A stretch of DNA of 10,282 nucleotides from Roseiarcus sp050015575 (GTDB taxonomy: Bacteria; Pseudomonadota; Alphaproteobacteria; Rhizobiales; Beijerinckiaceae). Positions 1 through 5,752 of this stretch are shown here, piece by piece. The notes beneath the pieces were generated by a model. It ran no database searches and was not told the DNA's origin. It was given only the letters and a program-made list of their open reading frames with translations. The first letter of the stretch is position 1. Each line of letters begins with the position of its first letter. Both the position numbers and the translations under genes were made by a program. The stretch spans positions 1 through 10,282 of the forward strand of contig JBEKBD010000103.1 of assembly GCA_050015575.1 (NCBI GenBank). Direction: 5' to 3'.

Positions 1-375
1 CTCGCCTGCTGCGCGGTCGAGATGATGCAGCTGTCGATGCCGCGCTACGACGTCGAGCGTTTCGGCTTCGCGCCGCGCGGCAGCCCGCGCCAGTCCGACG
101 TGATGATCGTCGCGGGCACCCTGACCAACAAGATGGCGCCGGCGCTGCGCAAGGTCTACGACCAGATGGCCGAGCCGCGCTACGTCATCTCGATGGGCTC
201 CTGCGCCAACGGCGGCGGCTACTACCATTATTCCTATTCGGTGGTGCGCGGCTGCGACCGCATCGTTCCCGTCGACATCTACGTTCCCGGCTGTCCACCG
301 ACCGCGGAAGCGCTGCTCTACGGCATATTGATGCTGCAAAAGAAGATCAGGCGGACCGGGACGATCGAGAGATGA
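1..375 (+). CDS. nuoB: NADH-quinone oxidoreductase subunit B (3' part, 5' truncated by window edge)
   Basis: This is the C-terminal 124 codons of NuoB, read in frame from base 1 and ending at TGA 373-375. The first codons read LACCAVEMM; the adjacent Cys pair (bases 7-12) supplies two ligands of the terminal [4Fe-4S] cluster N2. The other two are the Cys in MGSCANGGGYYHYSYS and the one in DIYVPGCPPTAEALLYG. N2 is the last cluster of the chain and hands electrons to quinone at the NuoB/NuoD interface, in the peripheral arm next to the membrane. The sequence is intact to a normal C-terminus; only the N-terminal part is missing, because the window starts inside the gene. It is followed by a 157-bp gap before nuoC that holds a hairpin repeat. 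Identification is secure from the cysteine pattern, the wording and the gene order. Confidence 0.97.
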   Translation, partial: LACCAVEMMQLSMPRYDVERFGFAPRGSPRQSDVMIVAGTLTNKMAPALRKVYDQMAEPRYVISMGSCANGGGYYHYSYSVVRGCDRIVPVDIYVPGCPPTAEALLYGILMLQKKIRRTGTIER

Positions 376-446
376 CCCTTCCTCCGCCGGACGAACGCGC
401 GGCGTTCGCCGGTGGAGAAGGCGGCGCGAAGCGCCGGGCGAGGGTC
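376..446. repeat. Modular double-hairpin intergenic repeat, copy 1 (nuoB-nuoC gap)
   Basis: The first hairpin spans about 377-421. CGAACGC (392-398) pairs with GCGTTCG (402-408) around a 3-nt loop. The stem continues outward through 377-390 with 409-421, with bulges at A391 and C381 and one G-T pair. The second hairpin is GGCGC (423-427), loop GAA, GCGCC (431-435). It ends in GGGCGAGGGTC. No T-tract follows, so it does not look like an intrinsic terminator. The outer wording (CCCTTCCTCC ... GGAGAAGGCG ... GAGGG) recurs at 9518-9569 with different stem sequences. I infer a dispersed palindromic repeat of a kind common between genes in Rhizobiales. The rest of the gap (447-532) holds only GC-rich sequence and the nuoC ribosome binding site. 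Confidence 0.7.
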
Positions 447-532
447 TGGGGTCGCGAGCGTTTCGTCGTCCGTCATCGCTTGGCGACGGCGCCGGCGCGC
501 GCGAGGCCGGGGAAGACGACACGGGAAGGGCC

Positions 533-1126
533 ATGGACGAGGCTTTGAAATCCTACGGCGATAGGGTGATCGCGGCGCTGCCGGGCGTCGTCGCCGCGGC
601 GGCCGTCGCCTACGACGAATTGACGCTGAACGTCGAAGCGGCGCGCGTCGTCGAGGCGCTGACCCATCTTCGCGACGACCCGGAAGGGCGGTTCATCTGC
701 CTTATCGACATCAGCGGCGTCGACCATCCCGAACGCGAAAAGCGCTTCGACGTCGTCTATCACCTGCTTTCGCCGCAACTCAATCGGCGCGTTCGGGTGA
801 AGATCGAGACCGACGAAGCGACGCCCGTCCCCTCGGCGGTCGAGGTCTTTCTCGCCGCCAACTGGTTCGAGCGCGAGATTTACGATCTGTTCGGCGTGCT
901 GTTCGAGGGCCATCCGGACCTCCGGCGCATCCTGACCGATTACGGCTTCGACGGCCACCCGCTGCGCAAGGATTTCCCGATGACCGGCTTCGTCGAGGTG
1001 CGCTACGACGACGAAGAGAAGCGCGTGCGCTACGAGCCGGTGCGGCTCAACCAGGAATTCCGCGCGTTCGATTTTCTCAGCCCCTGGGAAGGCGCGCCGC
1101 CGCCCGGCGACGAGAAGGCGGGGTAG
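533..1126 (+). CDS. nuoC: NADH-quinone oxidoreductase subunit C (30-kDa subunit)
   Basis: This 197-aa protein is a non-catalytic, cofactor-free subunit of the connecting arm that packs against NuoD and NuoB. The family signature lies at residues 112-134, with ANWFEREIYDLFGVLFEGHP followed by DLRRIL. It is continued by TDYGFDGHPLRKDFPMTGF (135-153), the most conserved part of the family. The C-terminus carries the usual YEPVRLNQEFRAFDFLSPWE wording. The length fits stand-alone alphaproteobacterial NuoC; it is not fused to NuoD as in enterobacteria. The ATG at 533 is preceded by GGAAGGG (524-530), a strong though close ribosome binding site, and I see no better upstream start. The stop TAG (1124-1126) directly abuts the left edge of the four-helix-bundle insert, so insertion may have happened right behind the stop codon. 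Confidence 0.97.
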   Translation: MDEALKSYGDRVIAALPGVVAAAAVAYDELTLNVEAARVVEALTHLRDDPEGRFICLIDISGVDHPEREKRFDVVYHLLSPQLNRRVRVKIETDEATPVPSAVEVFLAANWFEREIYDLFGVLFEGHPDLRRILTDYGFDGHPLRKDFPMTGFVEVRYDDEEKRVRYEPVRLNQEFRAFDFLSPWEGAPPPGDEKAG

Positions 1127-1134
1127 GGGAAGAG

Positions 1135-1155
1135 GGCAGATAGGCAGTAGGCAGT
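1135..1155 (+). repeat. Left arm of heptamer inverted repeat
   Basis: Two and a half to three units of a GGCAGTA heptamer are seen (1135-1142 with one extra base, 1143-1149, 1150-1156 ending in G). Positions 1140-1155 are the exact reverse complement of 1575-1590. In the transcript the two arms could pair into a stem of about 20 bp with one bulged G, with the four-helix-bundle gene in the loop. Confidence 0.85.
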
Positions 1156-1164
1156 GAGTTTTCT

Positions 1165-1539
1165 GTGAGCGAGGTCAGGTCGTATCGGGATCTCAAAGTG
1201 CGGCAGGACGCGATGACGCTCGTCGAGGGGTGTTATCGCTTCACGAGGGAATTGCCGAAGGAAGAGATATATGGCCTTTCATCGCCTATTCGTCGGGCGT
1301 CGGTTTCCGTGCCGGCGAATATCGCGGAGGGGTACGAGCGAGACAGTTCGGGATCGTACGTGAGTTTTCTGAAGATCGCGCAGGGCTCCTTGAAAGAGTT
1401 GGAGACGCACTTGATTTTGACGCAACGCCTGAAGCTCGGCAGTTTCGAAAGCGCGGCGCAATTGCTGTCGCTCACGGACTCGCTCGGGCGTATGTTGCAC
1501 GCGCTCTTGCGCCGCATTGAAAAGTCGGTTGAGCGCTAA
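1165..1539 (+). CDS. Four-helix-bundle protein, S23 / 23S rRNA intervening-sequence (IVP) family
   Basis: This 124-aa protein has clear family wording: SYRDLKV near the N-terminus (6-12), then YGLSSPIRRASVSVPANIAEG (36-56), SYVSFLKIAQGSLKELETHL (64-83) and a C-terminal LGRMLHALLRRIEK helix (107-120). Four helices are expected at about 8-29, 33-58, 64-92 and 95-121. The family is known from ORFs inside 23S rRNA intervening sequences and is related to the Avd accessory protein of diversity-generating retroelements, which is a basic pentamer that binds nucleic acid. No enzymatic activity is known and its function here is unknown. The start is GTG 1165: an in-frame TAG at 1141-1143 and the conserved SYRDLKV leave little choice, and no good ribosome binding site is visible. 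Many relatives I recall have Trp where this protein has Arg13 (KVRQ). It has no complex I role that I know of and sits inside the inverted-repeat element. Confidence 0.92.
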   Translation: MSEVRSYRDLKVRQDAMTLVEGCYRFTRELPKEEIYGLSSPIRRASVSVPANIAEGYERDSSGSYVSFLKIAQGSLKELETHLILTQRLKLGSFESAAQLLSLTDSLGRMLHALLRRIEKSVER

Positions 1540-1540
1540 A

Positions 1541-1633
1541 ATGAGCACCTCTGTCCGCATCCGGCCTACTGCCTACTGCCTACTGCCTATTGCCGTCTCC
1601 CGACCGGCCCGGCATCGCAGAGCGCTCCCATGA
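1541..1633 (+). CDS. Candidate 30-codon micro-ORF bridging the four-helix-bundle gene and nuoD
   Basis: The ATG at 1541 lies one base after the TAA (1537-1539) of the four-helix-bundle gene. The frame runs through the right heptamer repeat and stops at TGA 1631-1633, which overlaps the nuoD ATG (1630-1632) as ATGA. The peptide starts MSTSVRIRP and reads the repeat as TAYCLLPIA. No homology is recognised. The stop/start contacts on both sides would let ribosomes pass from the insert into nuoD, whose own ribosome binding site is weak. The contacts could be chance, and the peptide itself is probably not functional. I list it as a possible translational-coupling device rather than a confident gene. 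Confidence 0.3.
   Translation: MSTSVRIRPTAYCLLPIAVSRPARHRRALP
1564..1594 (+). repeat. Right arm: four tandem GCCTACT heptamers
   Basis: Units lie at 1564-1570, 1571-1577 and 1578-1584 (all GCCTACT) and 1585-1591 (GCCTATT), followed by GCC. This is one unit or more longer than the left arm at 1135-1155, to which it is inverted. The perfect 7-nt period makes this a short tandem repeat in which copy number could slip. Confidence 0.9.
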
Positions 1634-2820
1634 CCGAACAGAACCTCCGCAATTTCTCGGTCAACTTCGGGCCGCAGCACCCGTCCGCGCACGGCGTGCT
1701 TCGCTTGGTGCTGGAGCTCGACGGCGAAGTGGTCGAGCGCGTCGATCCGCACATCGGCCTGCTGCATCGCGGCACCGAGAAGCTGATGGAGGCGCGCACC
1801 TACCTGCAGAACGTGCCCTATCTCGACCGGCTCGATTACGTCGCGCCGATGAATCAGGAGCACGCCTACGCGCTTGCCGTCGAGCGGCTGCTCGGCGTGA
1901 CCGTTCCGCGCCGCGCCCAGCTCATCCGCGTGCTCTATTGCGAGATCGGCCGGCTGCTTTCCCACATGCTCAACGTCACCACCCAGGCGATGGATTGCGG
2001 CGCGCTGACGCCGCCGCTGTGGGGCTTCGAGGAACGCGAAAAGCTGATGGTCTTCTACGAGCGCGCCAGCGGCGCGCGCATGCACGCGGCCTACTTCCGC
2101 CCCGGCGGCGTGCACCAGGATATTCCGCCCAGGCTGATCGACGACATTTACGCCTTCTGCGATCCATTCCTCAAAGTGTGCGACGACATCGAGGTTCTGC
2201 TGACGGGAAACCGCATTTTCAAGCAGCGCAACGTCGACATCGGCGTCGTCAAGCTCGCCGACGCCTGGGCCTGGGGCTTCTCCGGCGTGATGGCGCGCGG
2301 CTCGGGCGCGGCCTGGGACCTGCGCAAGGCGCAGCCCTACGAGTGCTACGAGGAAATGGATTTCGACATCCCGGTCGGCAAGAACGGCGACTGCTACGAC
2401 CGCTATTGCATCCGCATGGAGGAGATGCGCCAGTCGATCAAGATCATCAAGCAGTGCTGCGACAAGCTCAACGCGGCGGGCGGCGAGGGGCCGGTTTCGA
2501 CCGACGACGGCAAGATCGTTCCGCCGCGGCGCAGCGACATGAAGCGCTCGATGGAGGCGCTGATCCATCATTTCAAGCTCTACACCGAAGGCTATAAAGT
2601 TCCCGCCGGCGAGGTCTACGCGGCGGTCGAGGCGCCCAAGGGCGAGTTCGGCGTCTATCTCGTCTCCGACGGAACCAACAAGCCCTATCGCGTGAAGCTG
2701 CGCGCGCCGGGCTTCGCCCATCTGGCGGCGATGGACTTCCTGTGCCGCAAGCACATGCTGGCGGACGTCAGCGCGATCTTGGGCTCGCTCGACATCGTGT
2801 TCGGCGAGGTCGACCGATGA
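1630..2820 (+). CDS. nuoD: NADH-quinone oxidoreductase subunit D (49-kDa subunit)
   Basis: This 396-aa protein is full length for stand-alone alphaproteobacterial NuoD. With NuoB it builds the quinone-binding pocket at the foot of the peripheral arm. Visible landmarks are FGPQHPSAHGVLRLVLEL (13-30), the loop whose conserved His lines the quinone site; HIGLLHRGTEKLME (41-54); and YLDRLDYVAPMNQEHAYA (64-81), which carries the family's quinone-site Tyr. The fold derives from [NiFe]-hydrogenase large subunits, but the metal-binding cysteines are not kept. The C-terminus ends in DIVFGEVDR, as expected. The ATG at 1630 fits the family N-terminus (MTEQNLRNFSVNFGPQHP), but the ribosome binding site is poor. 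Upstream lies the four-helix-bundle insert, whose trailing micro-ORF stop overlaps this start (ATGA). Downstream, the nuoD stop overlaps another micro-ORF start. Confidence 0.98.
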   Translation: MTEQNLRNFSVNFGPQHPSAHGVLRLVLELDGEVVERVDPHIGLLHRGTEKLMEARTYLQNVPYLDRLDYVAPMNQEHAYALAVERLLGVTVPRRAQLIRVLYCEIGRLLSHMLNVTTQAMDCGALTPPLWGFEEREKLMVFYERASGARMHAAYFRPGGVHQDIPPRLIDDIYAFCDPFLKVCDDIEVLLTGNRIFKQRNVDIGVVKLADAWAWGFSGVMARGSGAAWDLRKAQPYECYEEMDFDIPVGKNGDCYDRYCIRMEEMRQSIKIIKQCCDKLNAAGGEGPVSTDDGKIVPPRRSDMKRSMEALIHHFKLYTEGYKVPAGEVYAAVEAPKGEFGVYLVSDGTNKPYRVKLRAPGFAHLAAMDFLCRKHMLADVSAILGSLDIVFGEVDR

Positions 2821-2888
2821 ACGTCGTTCGCCTCGCCCTCGCCTCGGCGTGCGCTCGCGCCATGATCAAGAGACTGGAGTTGCGCTGA
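2817..2888 (+). CDS. Candidate 23-codon micro-ORF filling the nuoD-nuoE gap
   Basis: The ATG (2817-2819) overlaps the nuoD stop as ATGA. The TGA (2886-2888) is immediately followed by the nuoE ATG at 2889 (TGAATG). The frame therefore fills the whole gap with no spare base. GCGAGG at about 2805-2810 could serve as its ribosome binding site. The peptide begins MNVVRLALASACARAM and ends in a basic stretch (IKRLELR), so it is short, partly hydrophobic and positively charged. No family is recognised. It may be a genuine small protein, the decayed end of a longer gene, or just a coupling device keeping ribosomes moving into nuoE. Both contacts together are suggestive, but chance in a 72-nt GC-rich stretch is not excluded. 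Confidence 0.4.
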   Translation: MNVVRLALASACARAMIKRLELR

Positions 2889-3530
2889 ATGTCTGTTCGC
2901 CGTCTCGCCGAAGTCCAGCCCGAGAGCTTCGCGTTCACGCCGGAGAACCGCGCCTGGGCGGACAAGGAGATCGCCAAGTATCCCCCCGGCCGGCAGGCCT
3001 CGGCGATCCTTTCGCTGCTGTGGCGCGCGCAGGAGCAGAGCGGCGGATGGCTGCCCAGGCCGGCGATCGAGAAGGTCGCCGAAATCCTCGCCATGCCCAA
3101 TATCCGCGCGCTCGAAGTCGCGACCTTCTACACCATGTTCAATCTGGAGCCGGTCGGCCGCTTTCACGTCCAGCTCTGCGGCACGACGCCGTGTCAGTTG
3201 CGCGGCGCCGAGGGGATCAAGAAGGTCTGCAAGCAGCGCATCGGCGAGGAGAGGGAAGTCGCCGCCGACGGCGCCTTGTCCTGGGTCGAGGTCGAGTGCC
3301 TGGGCGCCTGCTGCAACGCGCCGGTCGTGCAGATCAACGACGACTATTACGAAGACTTGACGCCGGAGAATTTCGCCAAGCTCCTCGACGACCTCGTCGC
3401 GGGACGGCCGGTGAAGACGGGCTCGCAGCGCGGGCGCGCTTCTTCCGAGCCGGAGGGCGGGCCGCTGACGTCGCTGACGACGCTCTATGGCGCCGACGGC
3501 CGAAGCGGACCGGCGTCGGCCAAGGCGTGA
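2889..3530 (+). CDS. nuoE: NADH-quinone oxidoreductase subunit E (24-kDa subunit)
   Basis: This 213-aa thioredoxin-like ferredoxin subunit of the NADH-oxidising module carries the off-path [2Fe-2S] cluster N1a. The ligands are the pairs C97-x4-C102 (QLCGTTPCQLRG) and C137-x3-C141 (VECLGACCNAP). The N-terminal helical part contains the usual YPPGRQASAILSLLWRAQEQ (31-50), followed by IRALEVATFYTMFNLEPVG (72-90). The C-terminal 40 or so residues after LVAGRPV are low in conservation and rich in Gly, Ser and Arg, as commonly seen in alphaproteobacteria. The start at ATG 2889 is backed by GGAG at 2876-2879 and by contact with the upstream micro-ORF stop. nuoF begins 17 bp after the stop. Confidence 0.97.
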   Translation: MSVRRLAEVQPESFAFTPENRAWADKEIAKYPPGRQASAILSLLWRAQEQSGGWLPRPAIEKVAEILAMPNIRALEVATFYTMFNLEPVGRFHVQLCGTTPCQLRGAEGIKKVCKQRIGEEREVAADGALSWVEVECLGACCNAPVVQINDDYYEDLTPENFAKLLDDLVAGRPVKTGSQRGRASSEPEGGPLTSLTTLYGADGRSGPASAKA

Positions 3531-3547
3531 TTCGGGAAACGAGAGCG

Positions 3548-4852
<1,305 letters not shown>

Positions 4853-4882
4853 GGGCGATGGCGGTTGATCTGGCCGAGGTTC

Positions 4883-4888
4883 GAGAGG
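4883..4888 (+). promoter_or_regulatory. Ribosome binding site deciding the first small membrane gene start
   Basis: GAGAGG lies 6 nt before ATG 4895. The same motif and spacing occur at 5349-5354 before ATG 5361. This picks the membrane-protein frame over the upstream ATG 4858, which opens a different frame. Confidence 0.65.
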
Positions 4889-4894
4889 TCCGAA

Positions 4895-5305
4895 ATGCCC
4901 TGGGCGGTTTGGGTCGTCGCGGCTCTTGTCGTTTCGATGTGGATTCCCGTCGTTGGCTACTGGGTCGCCGATTTCGCCATGATCTTCACCTTCCTGGCGA
5001 CCTATTCGTTGCCGGCCTTTCTAGCGCAGGCGGTTTCGGGTCGCTTGAGCCAAATGAGCGGCCAGATTGTGATCGTGCGCATCAGAGGGTCGGCGCCGAC
5101 AGGCTGGGAGTATCTCTGGGGGCTGTTCGGCTGGACGGGGATGGCCTGGCTCGCGGCGGTCGCCATTCTCGCCGCGTGGATCGCGATCAGGACGCGCGCG
5201 GGGCGCGGCGTTCGCGGCCTCATGAATTTGCTGATCCTCGTCGCCGGTTGGCCGCTATGCTTTTGGCTGGCGATGTACGTAGTGTCGACGACGGCGTCGG
5301 GATGA
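4895..5305 (+). CDS. Small multi-pass membrane protein, first of a tandem pair between nuoF and nuoG
   Basis: This 136-aa protein has no family I can name. It has hydrophobic segments at about residues 3-25, 26-47, 74-98 and 107-130, so three or four membrane passes are likely. It contains many Trp residues, including MPWAVWVV, FGWTGMAWLA and GWPLCFWLA. The start at ATG 4895 has a good ribosome binding site and the same position and wording as its paralogue at 5361. The GC-rich third codon positions support this frame. The two proteins share MPWAVW, an IP pair near residue 17, a central LW..FGW.G..WLA block and a C-terminal RGL.NLL.LV..WP.CF.LA block. Placement inside the operon suggests a role linked to complex I or simply to the membrane; function is unknown. 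The overlapping frame from ATG 4858 is Arg-rich and I judge it non-coding beyond its first codons. Confidence 0.75.
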   Translation: MPWAVWVVAALVVSMWIPVVGYWVADFAMIFTFLATYSLPAFLAQAVSGRLSQMSGQIVIVRIRGSAPTGWEYLWGLFGWTGMAWLAAVAILAAWIAIRTRAGRGVRGLMNLLILVAGWPLCFWLAMYVVSTTASG

Positions 5306-5306
5306 A

Positions 5307-5329
5307 GGCGGCGGAGTAGGGCGATGGCG
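5307..5329 (+). repeat. Junction repeat, copy 2 (between the two small membrane genes)
   Basis: GCGGCGGAGTAGGGCGATGGC lies just behind the stop of the first small gene (TGA 5303-5305) and in front of the 37-nt leader of the second. It matches the nuoF-stop junction at 4840-4863 and the nuoG-start junction at 5731-5752. Copies 2 and 3 also share GATGAAG immediately upstream, which contains the stop codon of each small gene. Confidence 0.75.
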
Positions 5330-5348
5330 TTCGAGGCGAGCGAAATTC

Positions 5349-5354
5349 GAGAGG
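5349..5354 (+). promoter_or_regulatory. Ribosome binding site of the second small membrane gene
   Basis: GAGAGG is 6 nt before ATG 5361, duplicated exactly from the first gene of the pair. Confidence 0.65.
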
Positions 5355-5360
5355 TTCGAA

Positions 5361-5729
5361 ATGCCCTGGGCTGTCTGGTTGGTCGTGATCCTCCTGTTCG
5401 CGATGGTGATTCCGAGGCTTGCGCCCTCGGTCGCCGGCTATGTGCTGGTCTTCACCAATTTCGTCACGCAATCTCTGGAAAGGCTGGTCGCCGCGGCGCT
5501 GGCGGGGCGGATGAGCGAGCCGGCCGGATCGCCGCCGCTGTGGCGGCGGTTCGGCTGGAGCGGCGTCGTCTGGCTGGCGACGATCGTCGTTCTCGCCGTC
5601 GGGATCGTGATCAGGCGCTACACCGGGCACTCCGGCCGCGGGCTGGCGAATCTGCTCTTTCTCGTGGTCAGCTGGCCGGTCTGCTTTCAGCTGGCGCAGC
5701 GCGCGGCGCCGGGGGCGCCGCCACGATGA
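5361..5729 (+). CDS. Small multi-pass membrane protein, second of a tandem pair between nuoF and nuoG
   Basis: This 122-aa protein is a diverged paralogue of the one encoded at 4895-5305. It begins MPWAVWLVVILLFAMVIP, lacks about 14 residues in the middle loop relative to its partner, and resumes with LWRRFGWSGVVWLATIVVLA and RGLANLLFLVVSWPVCFQLA. Hydrophobic stretches at about 3-18, 22-48, 65-84 and 95-112 suggest three or four membrane segments, with an Ala/Pro-rich tail. Aligned by eye, the pair shares roughly two-fifths of its residues, so the duplication is old or fast-evolving. The 37-nt leader between the GGCGATGGC motif and the ATG has the same length in both copies. The nuoG start lies 18 bp past the stop. 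No function can be assigned; membrane-arm assembly or an accessory subunit would be a guess from position alone. Confidence 0.75.
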   Translation: MPWAVWLVVILLFAMVIPRLAPSVAGYVLVFTNFVTQSLERLVAAALAGRMSEPAGSPPLWRRFGWSGVVWLATIVVLAVGIVIRRYTGHSGRGLANLLFLVVSWPVCFQLAQRAAPGAPPR

Positions 5730-5730
5730 A

Positions 5731-5752
5731 GTCGGCGGTGTAGGGCGATGGC
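5731..5752 (+). repeat. Junction repeat, copy 3 (contains the nuoG start codon)
   Basis: TCGGCGGTGTAGGGCGATGGC contains the nuoG ATG (5748-5750). It is the third occurrence of the junction first seen across the nuoF stop. The other two copies keep the ATGGC but lead into an unused frame. Confidence 0.75.

Larger units (their letters stand above)
1127..1601 (+). mobile_element. Inverted-repeat-bounded insert carrying a four-helix-bundle gene (IVS-like element)
   Basis: A block of about 475 bp separates nuoC from nuoD. It has heptamer-repeat arms in inverted orientation at both ends and a single gene between them. The core arm match is a perfect 16-nt inverted repeat, ATAGGCAGTAGGCAGT at 1140-1155 against its reverse complement at 1575-1590. 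It extends through GGCA/TGCC (1135-1138 with 1591-1594, skipping G1139). A loose GGGA/TCCC match (1127-1130 with 1598-1601) may mark the outer ends. GC is lower than in the neighbours: a hand count gives 173/300 for 1201-1500, against 43/60 in a nuoD sample at 1681-1740. No transposase is present and no target-site duplication is evident. The layout resembles the intervening sequences in some bacterial 23S rRNA genes, which encode proteins of this same family. Calling it mobile is inference. Confidence 0.55.

Noticed and set aside
377..446. Rho-independent terminator behind nuoB
   Set aside because: The hairpins are strong but no run of T follows, and nuoC continues the operon in the same direction. 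The hairpin at 9519-9560 was rejected as a terminator for the same reason.
1165..1539. Four-helix-bundle gene as an Avd of a diversity-generating retroelement
   Set aside because: No reverse transcriptase, template repeat or variable repeat is present in the window, and the neighbours are ordinary complex I genes. Kinship is at family level only.
1564..1594. Possible CRISPR-like or satellite array
   Set aside because: The unit is only 7 nt with no spacers, and the inverted partner at 1135-1155 explains it as an arm of the insert.
1124..1630. Target-site duplication around the four-helix-bundle insert
   Set aside because: I compared the sequence after the nuoC stop with that before nuoD and found no convincing direct repeat; only the loose inverted GGGA/TCCC ends are visible.
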